A stretch of 64,000 nt of DNA from Truepera sp965215315 (GTDB taxonomy: Bacteria > Deinococcota > Deinococci > Deinococcales > Trueperaceae), in assembly GCA_965215315.1 (NCBI GenBank), contig CBDCDB010000008.1, forward strand, positions 1,240,001 through 1,304,000. Reading direction: 5' to 3'. A program made the translations under genes and the position numbers. Positions 15,921-26,283 of the stretch are shown piece after piece. Each line of letters starts with the position of its first letter. Position 1 is the stretch's first letter. The notes under the pieces were generated by a model. That model was not told where the DNA came from, searched no databases, and saw only the letters and a list, made by a program, of their open reading frames with translations.

Positions 15921-18900
15921 TCAGCGTTTTTTAGCCGGTTTCTTCCGTTTCGGCTTGGCTGTCCTGGAACCCGTTCTAGCCCCTGAGGGCGTAGTGGCTC
16001 CAGACGTCGATTTAGGTTTTGTAGCCCTGGTTTTGGTAGATTCTGCTTCAGCAGGTTTTGTTTCAGTAGACTTTGCTTCAGTAGACTTTGTTTCAGTAGA
16101 CGCTGATTTGGTTGGCGTTGTTTCAGCTTCTCTATCTACGGCACTTTCGTTTTTAACACGCGGGTTTGCGGCGGCCTTCGTTGGTTTAGAGGCTTTTTGA
16201 GGTACAGCCAGCCCTTCCCACTTCCCTATGGCCCGCACTTCCGCACGGCCAAGGTCGTTCATAGTGGTTGTTAGGGACTCGAGCTCGGCTGCTTCTGCAC
16301 CTAGCAGCGCGTAAGCCAGCGGGCGCACGCTCGCCTCACGGTAGGCCGCTTCGTCAAACGCATCGGTTTCGGCGTTGTAACGAACGAAGCGCTTGACCTC
16401 GGCGTCGGTTTTGAAGTGCGCGAGAAACGCTTCGGCTCCCCCGCCGTAATCCGAACCGTAACGTCGTAAAAGCTGGATGAGCATTTCGGCGCGCTCGGCG
16501 TCCGGCAGTCCGGCTCCCGTAAACGTTTCGTGGATGAGTCCGTCTAACCTCAACTTATCCGTATCGACGTCAGCTTTTGCGAGGGTTTCCAAAATGAGTG
16601 CGACGTAGAGCGTGCCGCTACCCTCGTCGGTCAGTTTGGTCGTCAGTTCTTCTTCGATGGCCTCGCGGTGGGCACTTTCAGATGCAAATTCAACGGACGG
16701 CAACGCAATAAGCCGCGCCAGCTGCGCTCCAAAGGTCGTTTTTTGGGCTGATTTTTCGGTTTCGTCTACCTTATCGGTTTGACTGTCGACACCTTCGAGT
16801 TTGTCAACCTGCCCCCCGGCAACGCGGACGAGTTCGCTCAGGCGACCCGGCAACTCGCCCTCTAGCGTCCGCAACTGCCGTTCACCGCGTTCGCTGCGGA
16901 GTGTGCGAATTACATCCGCACTAACGACTTGCGAAAACGCCTGATGGACAGGGGCTAGTTCTGCGCCGGTGAGTTCGGCCTCCAAGTCATATACACCGCG
17001 TCCGCCGAGTGCATCATGCAAGCGCTCAAAGCGCCCGTCGGTATCGGTCACCTCGTCAAAATCGAGAAACACCTGATACTTATAAGCGTCAAGTGACAGC
17101 GCCAGTCCGCCTTCCAAATCACGGCTCCGGCGGATGAACCACAGCCCGGAAACCTGTTCACGGAAGCGGACAAAATCGCGTTCACCGGCCCTTAACTCGA
17201 GCCCCTGCAAAAGGGTACGCTGCGCCTTGCCCGCTTGCGGTGTCGCCCCTAGAATCCAGCCGCCCGCATGACCGAAGTTGTTGTTGAAGGTCACTAAAGA
17301 CGCTTGTCCCTCCACAAAGTTTGAGTAGGCGTAGACGTTCTCATCGACGCCGTGCTCCGTATGCATATCGTAAAGCTGAAAGTTTTCAACTTCGGCAAAT
17401 TGGTAACGGCGGTGCAAAAGCGGAAATACCTCGCGGTGATGGCGGTCTATCAGCCAGCCGTCCGGACTTTCGTCTAGTTTGGCGCGGCGGTACTCCATAC
17501 CGTACTTTTCCGCGTAGCCCTCGACCTGTCCGTGCCCGAACATCGGCAGCCCCGGCATCGTCGCCATCATCACCGCAACGCCGAAATATTTGTCGTCTTT
17601 GCCAAACTGCGCCACAGCCGTCTCTTCGTCGGGGTTGCTCATAAAGTTGACGAAGCGCTTCAAGATTTCGGGTTCAAACTCCAAAACGTTTTTAATGCTC
17701 TGCCGGTACTCGGCGTTGTCCTCATTTTTGAACATATGCATAAAGGCGCTGTTGTAAACGCGGTGCATTCCTAGCGTCCGGACAAAGTAGCCTTCCATCA
17801 TCCAGAACGCTTCAGCAAGGAGAAGCGTGTCAGGGACTTCCTCAGCAACCCTGTCGACGACCTCACGCCAGAACTCTTGCGGAATCGCCCGTTCAAAATC
17901 CTCAGTGCTCATACTGCCGTACTGGGCGCGTGAGGCAATCGCGCCGCCCGACCCCGGTTCCGGGTACCAGAGCCGCTGAATATGCTGCTTGGCTAAAACC
18001 ATCGCCGCGTCGAAGCGAATAATGGGTGACAGCCGCGCGACGTGCAAGATGGTCTGAATGATGGCCTCACGCGCCTCGGCGTTTAAGTAATCGACCTGCG
18101 CGGTATCGTTCCACGGAATCGTGGTGCCGTCGTTGCCGTGATAGACGTATTTAACGTCGCCGCTTTGTTTGTCTTCACGCCTGAAAACAACCGCTGCGTC
18201 CGACGAATCGTAGTAGTGATCTTCGAGAAATATCCCGACGCGCCCGTCTTGCGACAGGTCGGGGCCGTTAAAACTGTAGCTCGGGTAGGGCGACTCGCTG
18301 AGCTGCACGAACCATTCGGGGTGTTCAACGACCCACTGTCCGTCTACGCCGACGTGGTTCGGCACCATGTCCGAAGCCATCCGGATGCCGCGCTCCCAAG
18401 CTCGCCTTTTCAGCGTTTCAAACGCTTCAAAACCGCCCAAGTCGCCTGCAATCACGTAGTCGTAAAGCGAATACGCCGACGCTACCGCGTCCGGGTTGCC
18501 ACGCAGGTTTTTAATCGTTTTAGACGCTTTCGAACGCTCCCAGAGGCCGATCAACCAGAGTCCGGTAATACCGCGGCGGGCGAGTTCGTCGAGTTCGTCG
18601 TCGGGGATTTCGTCCAAGCGGTTGATCTCGCGCCCGTACTGCTTGGAGAGCTGACCAAGCCAGACAAAGGTACTTTTAGCGAGCATGACGACGCGCGGCA
18701 TCCACGACGAGTCTTGCGAAAACGCCTCGTATTCGTCGGGAATAAACCCCGCCGCGCCACCTGCACCGCCCGCGCCGCCCTTTCTGGCACGACTCGCTGC
18801 CGCTGGGTCGAGAATATGGGCAGGGCCGGGGCCACCGCCGAAGTTGGGTTTTTGCTCTTCGCGTAAAGTGTCCCCGGCGCGGAGGATGTCCTGGAACAAC

Positions 18901-19640
18901 TCGTCCAGCCCCGGCAGCGTGAAGCCCAATGCGCCGAGCCGTTCGCGCAAACTTCCGAGCTGACCCTCCAAAGAGGTCGGCGACGCGTTGATTGGGGCGC
19001 GGAGCAAGTCGAAGAGTTTTTGCCCCTCACCGGCGTCGGGTTCACCAGCGAAGAAAGTCTCGAGTCCCGTCATCACCTCGGGATAGCGGGTCTGGGCGAG
19101 TTCAGCGTCGTCAAACAAGTCATGGAGCCGCCCCAACGCCGGGTTGAAGTTGGCAAAATACAAAAGAATCAGGCTCTCGACGGCAATCTGCCGATTTGAA
19201 AGACCTTCGTGTTTGCCGGTCAGATAAACGTCGGGCGTGACCTCGCCCTGCGACGCGGGTTTGGGCGGAAACGTCGCCACGTAGCGGGCCAACGTACTCT
19301 CAAGTTCACGCCGTCCGAGCTGGGTCTCGAGCTGTTTATAAGCCCGTCCGATGGCGTCCGGATGGGCGTCGAGGTAGCCTGCAACGATCAGCCGGAGCAT
19401 CTCCTGCACGAGCGCGGCGGCGTAGAGTTCTCCGGCCCGTACCGCCGACTCCGGAAACTGCCGCGCGTCCCGCACGTCGCTGATGGTGCTGCTCAGCCGC
19501 TGCGCCGCGCTGAACGTCGCAACCTGCAAAGCCCCGCCCTCAGCCAAAACGTCTTCCGAAAAGCCGTAACGCTCCCGCGCTCTAGCGCGTAGCGGCAGTT
19601 CGGGTGTGCCGCGCGAGCCTTTGAAATAGTAGGTGTTCAT
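15921..19640 (-). CDS. Large multidomain GH13 alpha-amylase-like protein with Lys-rich tail
   Basis: 1239 residues. A non-catalytic N-terminal region of about 340 residues leads through a Gly-rich linker (~270-305) to a GH13 barrel: region I SDMVPNHVG (~421), region II IIRFDAAMVLAKQH (~540, Asp nucleophile), region III LLLAEAFWMMEG (~606, Glu acid). Region IV reads SNPDEE (~666) where GH13 enzymes normally have NHD, so a conserved substrate His is Pro. The C-terminus (~1140-1239) is a low-complexity tail of Ser/Thr-Glu-Thr/Ala-Lys units ending KPKRKKPAKKR. It is divergent from glgE and treS-mak, so it probably acts on the same alpha-glucan, but its reaction cannot be named. Confidence 0.8.
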   Translation of the reverse strand: MNTYYFKGSRGTPELPLRARARERYGFSEDVLAEGGALQVATFSAAQRLSSTISDVRDARQFPESAVRAGELYAAALVQEMLRLIVAGYLDAHPDAIGRAYKQLETQLGRRELESTLARYVATFPPKPASQGEVTPDVYLTGKHEGLSNRQIAVESLILLYFANFNPALGRLHDLFDDAELAQTRYPEVMTGLETFFAGEPDAGEGQKLFDLLRAPINASPTSLEGQLGSLRERLGALGFTLPGLDELFQDILRAGDTLREEQKPNFGGGPGPAHILDPAAASRARKGGAGGAGGAAGFIPDEYEAFSQDSSWMPRVVMLAKSTFVWLGQLSKQYGREINRLDEIPDDELDELARRGITGLWLIGLWERSKASKTIKNLRGNPDAVASAYSLYDYVIAGDLGGFEAFETLKRRAWERGIRMASDMVPNHVGVDGQWVVEHPEWFVQLSESPYPSYSFNGPDLSQDGRVGIFLEDHYYDSSDAAVVFRREDKQSGDVKYVYHGNDGTTIPWNDTAQVDYLNAEAREAIIQTILHVARLSPIIRFDAAMVLAKQHIQRLWYPEPGSGGAIASRAQYGSMSTEDFERAIPQEFWREVVDRVAEEVPDTLLLAEAFWMMEGYFVRTLGMHRVYNSAFMHMFKNEDNAEYRQSIKNVLEFEPEILKRFVNFMSNPDEETAVAQFGKDDKYFGVAVMMATMPGLPMFGHGQVEGYAEKYGMEYRRAKLDESPDGWLIDRHHREVFPLLHRRYQFAEVENFQLYDMHTEHGVDENVYAYSNFVEGQASLVTFNNNFGHAGGWILGATPQAGKAQRTLLQGLELRAGERDFVRFREQVSGLWFIRRSRDLEGGLALSLDAYKYQVFLDFDEVTDTDGRFERLHDALGGRGVYDLEAELTGAELAPVHQAFSQVVSADVIRTLRSERGERQLRTLEGELPGRLSELVRVAGGQVDKLEGVDSQTDKVDETEKSAQKTTFGAQLARLIALPSVEFASESAHREAIEEELTTKLTDEGSGTLYVALILETLAKADVDTDKLRLDGLIHETFTGAGLPDAERAEMLIQLLRRYGSDYGGGAEAFLAHFKTDAEVKRFVRYNAETDAFDEAAYREASVRPLAYALLGAEAAELESLTTTMNDLGRAEVRAIGKWEGLAVPQKASKPTKAAANPRVKNESAVDREAETTPTKSASTETKSTEAKSTETKPAEAESTKTRATKPKSTSGATTPSGARTGSRTAKPKRKKPAKKR

Positions 19641-19825
19641 AATAAGTAGTCCTCCTCAGCGCCCGCTTCCGGGTGGGTCAGCTCGACACCGGAGGCGATA
19701 AACGCATCGTTCGCGTGTCTGAGAATAGCACGCGTTAAAGCGGCCTCGAGCCACACCCTCAGGTTACAAACAGGTTGCGAAAGCGAGCTTGAAATCATCG
19801 GCTCAGGTGTCCGAAGCTGTGACAC
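19637..19825 (-). CDS. Possible small upstream gene of unknown function
   Basis: 62 codons from a GTG, ending in TGA that overlaps the ATG of the large GH13 gene by four bases (ATGA), the usual sign of coupled genes. The peptide (MSQLRTPEPMISSSLSQPV at its start) has a short helical middle, VWLEAALTRAILRHANDAFI, and an acidic end. An in-frame ATG nine codons in is an alternative start. It has no recognised family and could be a leader peptide or chance frame. Confidence 0.4.
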   Translation of the reverse strand: MSQLRTPEPMISSSLSQPVCNLRVWLEAALTRAILRHANDAFIASGVELTHPEAGAEEDYLL

Positions 19826-20045
19826 CGTAAACCTTCAGCAGAAGTCGGAAAGCTGCTCGCCCCTCGTCCCTGACGTACCTTATATTCTAAAATGACGTTC
19901 TTACGAAGATTTTTGCCCCGCACAACTTTACAGGCAAACCAAAGTCTGAGAAAGCGGCGCGTAGCTGTCTCCAGACCTCCGTGAACCCCGCCGGTTTCCC
20001 CAAACGACACCTGTTTTACGGCGCGTCACAGGTATAGTAAACCTC
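19826..20045. promoter_or_regulatory. Divergent promoter region of the glucan island
   Basis: On the plus strand TATAGT (20033-20038) ends 7 nt before the glgE ATG and there is no Shine-Dalgarno sequence, so the glgE mRNA is probably leaderless. On the minus strand an AT-rich stretch near 19880-19895 may promote the GH13 operon, but no good -35 box was found. Confidence 0.5.
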
Positions 20046-22016
20046 ATGATGTCACCCGATCTACCTAAAACCTGGTCTCGAGCGCTCATTCTGGCGGTGC
20101 GGCCTGCCGTCGATGGCGGACGCTTTCCCATGAAGCGCGTGACGGGCGAAAACGTCGCGGTCAGCGCCGATATCGTTGCTGATGGTCACGATACGCTCGC
20201 CGCCGAGCTCATATACGGCCCCGAAGGTCAAGAAACCCACACCACCCGGCTCAGTTTTGCCGGAAACGACGTTTACGAAGGCCGTTTTACGGTCGGTGAG
20301 GTCGGCGCTTGGCAGTACCGTATCCGCGCCTGGGTGGACGCCTTTGCCACCTGGCAGGAAGTATTTAAGCGCCGCGTCGAAACCGGCAGCGACGAGGCCG
20401 AACTCGAAAGCGAGCTGCAAGATGGTGCGAACCTCCTCAAAAAAGCGCATAAAAAAGCTAAAGGTGAAGATAAAAAGGCGCTTGGCGCGTACGTCAAACG
20501 TTTTGAAGCGGGCGACGCGGAAGCTGCGCTAGAAGAAGAGGTCGTCAGCCTCGCCCGTACCTATGACCCACGCGAAGGGGCCGCCCAAAGCGAGCCTTTT
20601 GGCGTTCTAGTCGAACGCCCGCTGGCGCAGTTTTCGTCGTGGTATTCGTTTTTTCCGCGTTCTCTGGGTAAAGACGGTGAACACGGGACGCTGGACGAAG
20701 CGGCTGAACACCTGACCTATATCAAAGACATGGGTTTCGATATCGCCTACCTGACGCCGATTCACCCGATCGGCACAGCTTTCCGCAAAGGTAAGGACAA
20801 TGCGCCGACCGCGCAACCCGGCGAACCCGGTAGTCCTTACGCCATCGGTAGCGAGGACGGCGGTTTGAGCAGTGTTCACCCCGAACTCGGCGGTATGCCC
20901 GCGTTCGAGCGGTTTATGGCGCGGGCTAAAGAGCTGCGGCTCGAGGTCGCTCTAGACATTGCCCTCAACGCCTCCCCCGACCACCCCTGGGTCAAAGAAC
21001 ACCCGACCTGGTTTAAGCAGCGGGCCGACGGGACGATTCGTTACGCCGAAAACCCGCCGAAAAAATATCAGGATATTTATCCGTTTGACCTCGAGAGCAC
21101 AGACTGGCCGAACCTTTGGCAGGCTCTACGGGACGTGTTCGGCTTTTGGGCGAGCAAGGGCGTGCGCGTTTTCCGCGTCGACAATCCGCACACTAAAGCG
21201 CTGCCGTTTTGGGGTTGGTGCATCGCCTCGCTGCGCGAAGAGTACCCCGACCTGGTGATGCTCTCCGAAGCGTTTACCCGGCCCAAACAGATGTACGCAC
21301 TCGCCAAACTCGGCTTTTCGCAGTCGTACACCTACTTTACCTGGCGCCACAACAAAACCGATTTTGCGGAATATCTCACCGAACTTTGCCAGACCGAGGT
21401 CGTGGACTTTTACCGGCCCAACTTCTGGCCGAACACGCACGATATTTTGCCGACGTACTTGCGGAGTAGGGCGACGTATCAGGCGCGGCTCATCATGGCG
21501 GCGACGATGGCCTCGAGTTACGGGATTTACGGCCCCGCCTTTGAGCTGATGGACAACGAACCGCACGAACTGCGTGAAGAGAACAAAAATAACGAGAAGT
21601 ACGAGCTGAAAGACTGGAACTTCGACGACCCAAATTCGCTCAAGCCGCTGATTACACAGGTCAATCAGATTCGGCATGAAAACCCGGCTCTTCGTAACAA
21701 CCGGAGCCTCAAACTTCACGGCGTCGGCAACGACCAGCTGTTGGCCTATTCCAAACAAGACGGCGATAACAAAATTTTAGTTGTCGTCAATTTCGACCCG
21801 GACAATACCCAATCTGGGTTTACTGACCTCGATTTGGACGCACTCGGGTTGCCGCAAAATGAGCCTTTCAACGTCGAAGATTTGATTTCCGGCGAACACT
21901 ACACCTGGAACGGGGCGCAGAATTACCTCGAGCTAAACCCGCACAATTTCCCCGCCCACATCTTCCGCCTGTCCGGACGCAGCGCCCAAAACGCCGCTCG
22001 GCAGCGCGTTTCGTAG
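20046..22016 (+). CDS. glgE: Alpha-1,4-glucan:maltose-1-phosphate maltosyltransferase GlgE
   Basis: 656 residues. The N-terminal beta-sandwich begins with PAVDGGRFPMKRVTGENVAVSADIVADGHD, which is diagnostic for GlgE. GH13_3 catalytic landmarks: DIALNASPDHPWVKEHPTWF (~303), VRVFRVDNPHTKALPFW (~375, Asp nucleophile), MLSEAFTRPKQMY (~405, Glu), and NTHDILPTYL (~462). A charged helical insert lies at residues ~118-175. It transfers maltose from maltose-1-phosphate to growing alpha-1,4-glucan. The treS-mak fusion that makes its donor begins 7 bases downstream, so the pair forms the GlgE pathway. Confidence 0.95.
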   Translation: MMSPDLPKTWSRALILAVRPAVDGGRFPMKRVTGENVAVSADIVADGHDTLAAELIYGPEGQETHTTRLSFAGNDVYEGRFTVGEVGAWQYRIRAWVDAFATWQEVFKRRVETGSDEAELESELQDGANLLKKAHKKAKGEDKKALGAYVKRFEAGDAEAALEEEVVSLARTYDPREGAAQSEPFGVLVERPLAQFSSWYSFFPRSLGKDGEHGTLDEAAEHLTYIKDMGFDIAYLTPIHPIGTAFRKGKDNAPTAQPGEPGSPYAIGSEDGGLSSVHPELGGMPAFERFMARAKELRLEVALDIALNASPDHPWVKEHPTWFKQRADGTIRYAENPPKKYQDIYPFDLESTDWPNLWQALRDVFGFWASKGVRVFRVDNPHTKALPFWGWCIASLREEYPDLVMLSEAFTRPKQMYALAKLGFSQSYTYFTWRHNKTDFAEYLTELCQTEVVDFYRPNFWPNTHDILPTYLRSRATYQARLIMAATMASSYGIYGPAFELMDNEPHELREENKNNEKYELKDWNFDDPNSLKPLITQVNQIRHENPALRNNRSLKLHGVGNDQLLAYSKQDGDNKILVVVNFDPDNTQSGFTDLDLDALGLPQNEPFNVEDLISGEHYTWNGAQNYLELNPHNFPAHIFRLSGRSAQNAARQRVS

Positions 22017-22023
22017 AGGACTT

Positions 22024-25000
22024 ATGGATATCCTAAAACCCGACCCAAATACCGCCACCGCCTCCCAAACCGACCGCCTCGGCAACGACCCCTTCTGGTA
22101 CAAAGACGCCGTTATCTATCAGATTCACGTACGCTCATTTTTCGACTCGAATGACGACGGTTACGGCGATTTTCGCGGTATTCAGGCCAAACTGCCGTAT
22201 TTAGAGGAACTCGGCGCCAACACGCTCTGGCTGCTCCCCTTTTACAATTCGCCGCTGCGCGACGACGGCTATGACATCGCCGACTACTGGAACATCTTGC
22301 CGGTTCACGGCGACGTGGACGACTTTAAGGCGTTTTTAGACGAGGCGCACGCTCGCGGGATGCGCGTCGTCACCGAGATGGTCTTGAACCACACGTCTGA
22401 CCAACACGCCTGGTTTCAAGAGTCGCGGCAACCCGGCTCGGACAAGCGTGACTGGTACGTCTGGAGCGACACCTCGGACAAGTACAAAGACGTTCGCATC
22501 ATCTTCACCGATACCGAACACTCGAACTGGACGTGGGACCCGGTGGCGGGCGCGTATTACTGGCACCGCTTTTTCAGCCATCAACCCGACCTCAACTGGG
22601 ACAACCCCGAGGTCGAAGCGGCGCTGCACGAGGTCTTGTTTTACTGGCTCGATATGGGTGTGGACGGTGTGCGTTTGGACGCGGTGCCGTACCTGTACGA
22701 ACGCGAGGGCACCTCGGGCGAAAACTTGCCGGAAACGCTCGACGCGATTAAACGCCTGCGTAAAGGCATCGAAGACCGTTACGGGCCGGGGCGTATTTTG
22801 CTCGCCGAGGCGAATCAGTGGCCGGAAGACACGCTGCCGTATTTTGGTGCTTACGAAAACGACCCGACCCAGGGCGACGGCGTGCAGATGGCGTTTAACT
22901 TTCCGCTGATGCCCCGGATGTATCTGGCACTGCGCCGCGAAAATCGGCAACCGATTGTCGAGATGCTCAAACTCACCGAAGATATCCCCGACGACGCGCA
23001 GTGGGCGCTGTTTTTACGGAACCACGACGAGTTGACGCTCGAGATGGTCACGGACGAAGAACGTGACTTTATGTACAACGAGTACGCGATGGACCGGCAG
23101 TTTCGGCTGAATCTGGGTATCCGCCGCCGTTTAGCCCCACTCTTAGGCGGCGAGCGCCGCCGCATCGAACTGATGAACGCGCTCGTATTGTCCCTAAAAG
23201 GCAGCCCGGTCGTTTACTACGGCGACGAAATCGGGATGGGCGATAACACTTTCCTGGGCGACCGGAACGGCGTCCGCACGCCGATGCAGTGGAGTCCTGA
23301 CCGTAACGGCGGCTTCTCGCGTGCTCCCTTTCACCAGCTCTTTTTGCCGCCCATCAACGAGGGGATTTACGGCTATCAGTTCGTGAACGTCGAGGACGCC
23401 CAGCGGAGCGCTCACTCACTTTACGGCTTTATGCAGCGCATTTTGCGGCTCCGCAATCAGCACGGCAAGACTTTCGGACGCGGAACGCTTGAGGTTTTGC
23501 CGGTCGAAAACCAGCGCGTGTTTGCCTTTTTGCGCGAATACGAAGGCGAGACGATTTTGGTCGTCGCCAACTTGTCGCGCTTCGCGCAAGCCGCGTATTT
23601 GCCCTTGCACGACTACACGGACGCCGTGCCGATTGAACTCTTTAGTCAGGCTCCGTTCCCGCCGATTCCACCTTTGGGTGAAGATGGTTCTGGTGATTAC
23701 CCGGTTACGATGAGCCCGCACGGGTTCTACTGGTTTTTGCTCAAACGTGACGCGGCTGAAGAGGATGAACTCGAGGAACCCGACGACATCCCCGACCGCA
23801 AACTGCCGACCTTTAAGCTTACGGGCGGTTTGGAAACGCTCTTGGTCGAAACGATGGTTCAGGGCGACGCGAGAAAGCAGCTCGAGCGCGCGCTCCCCGA
23901 ATACCTGTCTATTCAGCGCTGGTTCGGCTCAAAGGCTCGGGCGCTTAAAGGTGCGCGGCTCGTAGACGCCGTAAGGCTTCAGGCCGACCCGCAAAACTAC
24001 CTCGCGCTGGTACGCGCCGAATTTGAAGACGGCGGCGTCGAACGGTACTTCTTGCCGCTCGCGTATAAGCAAGGTGACGAGGCTAAGGCGCTGATTGCGG
24101 CGTATCCACGGGCCGCCGTTGCGTGGCTCAGTGGGCCGTCAGGCCGTCTGCTGCTCCACGACGCCACCGCCGACGGCGACTTCTGGGTATCGCTCTACCG
24201 CGCCACACAGAAAAATTGGCGTGGACGCTCGCTGCAGGGGCTTTACAGCGCCAGCGCGACGAAAGGCACGACGCTGCCGAGTGTGGCCGAAGCCCGCGTG
24301 ATGGGCGTCGAACAGAGCAACTCGTCGGCGGTTTTGGGTAGCGTGTTTGGGAAACTGTATAGGAAGCTCGAGGACGAATCGAACCCCGAAGTCGAGATGC
24401 TCAGCTATTTGACCGAAGCAGGATTTCCCTTTTCGCCACCCTTGCAAGGTGCGATTACCTTTAAGCGCGGTGAACTTTCTTTAACGCTCGGTGTGTTCCA
24501 GAGCTTTATCGAAGGCGGCAACGACGCCTGGGCCTACGCCCTCGAGGAGTTCGGGCGCTACCTGGGCCGCACCGCCGAAACGCCGGTGCCCGAAAACGCC
24601 TTGCCTGAACGCTTCGACGACCCGCTCCCGGCGTGGCTCGAGGACGCCGCCGGAGAGAGCTTGCAACTCGCCAGCTTGTTGGGCGTCCGCACTGCCGAGT
24701 TACACACGACCTTAGCCCGCGCCGAAACCCCTGCGCTGCACCCTAAACTCACGACAGCAGAAGACCTGCGGGCGTTTACCGAAAGAGTCCGGCGCGACGC
24801 CGAGACGACCCTGACGCAACTAGAAATGCAGGGGCACGCGTTTGACCGGGCCGCGCTGGATAGAGGTCTGGAAAAGTTGGAGCAACTCGCCCAAACCGAC
24901 CCCGACTGGCACAAAATCCGCGTTCACGGCGACTATCACTTGGGCCAGGTTATCCGCGCCGAAAGTGACCTGTACATCCTCGACTTTGAAGGTGAGCCTG

Positions 25001-25359
25001 CCCGCCCGCTAGTTGAGCGCCGCGAAAAAGACCAGGCGCTCCGCGACGTGGCGGGGATGCTCCGGTCTCTCGAATACGCCGGACTCGTCGCTTGGGGCAG
25101 TTACGCTGAGGAAACGGGCAGCGATGACGAAGCGTGGGCCAACCTGCTCGTCCGCTGGAGCGAAGCCGCCTTTTTAGAGGCGTATCTGTCAACCGCTGGT
25201 GAAGCCGCCGAATACTTACCGAAAGACCCTAAAGCCCTCGCCCTCGTTATCTGGGCGTATCAGCTCGACAAAGTGTTGTACGAAGTGCGTTACGAACTCG
25301 GCAGCCGCCCGGACTGGGTAGGGTTGCCGCTAAGGGGACTCGAGCGCCTCCTCAGCTGA
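22024..25359 (+). CDS. Trehalose synthase-maltokinase fusion (TreS-Mak)
   Basis: 1111 residues. Residues 1 to ~570 are GH13 trehalose synthase: MVLNHTSDQHAWF (~118), DGVRLDAVPYLYEREG (~213), LLAEANQWPED (~258), FLRNHDELTLEMV (~330). Residues ~600-1111 are a maltokinase of the aminoglycoside-kinase fold: IQRWFGSKARALKG (~630), catalytic loop VHGDYHLGQVI (~968) and LDFEGEPARPLVER (~985). TreS interconverts trehalose and maltose and Mak phosphorylates maltose for GlgE. Fusion of the two is known in several bacteria and channels trehalose into glucan. Confidence 0.95.
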   Translation: MDILKPDPNTATASQTDRLGNDPFWYKDAVIYQIHVRSFFDSNDDGYGDFRGIQAKLPYLEELGANTLWLLPFYNSPLRDDGYDIADYWNILPVHGDVDDFKAFLDEAHARGMRVVTEMVLNHTSDQHAWFQESRQPGSDKRDWYVWSDTSDKYKDVRIIFTDTEHSNWTWDPVAGAYYWHRFFSHQPDLNWDNPEVEAALHEVLFYWLDMGVDGVRLDAVPYLYEREGTSGENLPETLDAIKRLRKGIEDRYGPGRILLAEANQWPEDTLPYFGAYENDPTQGDGVQMAFNFPLMPRMYLALRRENRQPIVEMLKLTEDIPDDAQWALFLRNHDELTLEMVTDEERDFMYNEYAMDRQFRLNLGIRRRLAPLLGGERRRIELMNALVLSLKGSPVVYYGDEIGMGDNTFLGDRNGVRTPMQWSPDRNGGFSRAPFHQLFLPPINEGIYGYQFVNVEDAQRSAHSLYGFMQRILRLRNQHGKTFGRGTLEVLPVENQRVFAFLREYEGETILVVANLSRFAQAAYLPLHDYTDAVPIELFSQAPFPPIPPLGEDGSGDYPVTMSPHGFYWFLLKRDAAEEDELEEPDDIPDRKLPTFKLTGGLETLLVETMVQGDARKQLERALPEYLSIQRWFGSKARALKGARLVDAVRLQADPQNYLALVRAEFEDGGVERYFLPLAYKQGDEAKALIAAYPRAAVAWLSGPSGRLLLHDATADGDFWVSLYRATQKNWRGRSLQGLYSASATKGTTLPSVAEARVMGVEQSNSSAVLGSVFGKLYRKLEDESNPEVEMLSYLTEAGFPFSPPLQGAITFKRGELSLTLGVFQSFIEGGNDAWAYALEEFGRYLGRTAETPVPENALPERFDDPLPAWLEDAAGESLQLASLLGVRTAELHTTLARAETPALHPKLTTAEDLRAFTERVRRDAETTLTQLEMQGHAFDRAALDRGLEKLEQLAQTDPDWHKIRVHGDYHLGQVIRAESDLYILDFEGEPARPLVERREKDQALRDVAGMLRSLEYAGLVAWGSYAEETGSDDEAWANLLVRWSEAAFLEAYLSTAGEAAEYLPKDPKALALVIWAYQLDKVLYEVRYELGSRPDWVGLPLRGLERLLS

Positions 25360-25373
25360 GGTATGGTTTGCAG

Positions 25374-25399
25374 AGAGGTGGGTACATGCCCACCTCTTT
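25374..25399 (+). terminator. Terminator after treS-mak
   Basis: Nine-bp stem AGAGGTGGG / CCCACCTCT with loop TACATG and a short T-run, 14 bases after the stop codon. Confidence 0.8.
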
Positions 25400-26283
25400 G
25401 TGAGTTCTAGCTGTTAGACCCCAGCCTCGACCAAAACACCTTTTGGATAGATTCAGATTAAAAGCGTACCAGCGCGTCAGGAGCTGAAAAGGGCGCTCAC
25501 CGCTCGAACTGGTCATGTTCCCACCCAACCCGGCTAAGGTCAAACTCGCTCATCGTCACCCGTTTGCATTCTCGCAAGCCGTTTCAAAAGGCGTAGGCCA
25601 AGCTGAAGGTGAAGCTCGAGCTGTCCCTGAGCACTCCAAACTGACTGTCGTCTGTCCCGTAAAGAACAGCAGCCCCGACCTCACCCGTTACGCCGTCGGC
25701 AAAGGTGTAGCTGACTTTCGGAGCGACGACCCCGCTCCCGTCGGTCAGGTTCTGGAGCCACAAAGCCTCGAGGTCGGTACGGGTATCCGCCTCGTAGCGC
25801 AAACTCAAAACCGCACTCAATGCCCAATCCGCCACCTCTCCCGCATCTGCAGCGAGGTACTCGACCAACCCTTGGAGTCCGGTAGTAGGGCCGCTGTCAA
25901 ACGTATACTCGCCGCCGAAAATACCCTGAAAGCTGGGATTGTCGGTTTCGGGGTCGGTGCCGCGCTGTCTCCGGTCAACGTATAGGCCGCCTCGCCGCGA
26001 AACACCGTCCCCAACGCAGCGACCAGCCGATGAGGTCGTACCTGGAGGTTAATGTGGGCCTTGCCCCAGGCGCAGGGACTTGTTGAGGCAGTGCAGGCGC
26101 GTCAGGACTAAAGACGGAAAAGGTCGGGGCCGTCGAAATGCCGTGAACGTAGCTCGCGCTGGCGTCGCCGCCGTCTAGCAGCTCGAGCGGAAACGTCGCC
26201 CGCGCCCCGAACTAAAGGTTCTCGAGGGTCACATCCGGCACCCGCACGTCAGGTACTAAGTACCCCCAAATGAAGACTGAGGC

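Noticed and set aside
16020..16200. Regular short repeats resembling a CRISPR or tandem array
   Set aside because: They encode the low-complexity Ser/Thr-Glu-Thr/Ala-Lys tail of the GH13 protein; units are in frame and lack spacers.
18138..18866. 242-codon plus-strand open frame inside the large GH13 gene
   Set aside because: It is the antisense shadow of a well-supported coding sequence; its product is Arg/Val-rich without motifs and has no ribosome site.
19795..20010. 71-codon minus-strand frame before the GH13 gene
   Set aside because: No ribosome site, no motif, and overlap with the small upstream frame that has better coupling evidence.
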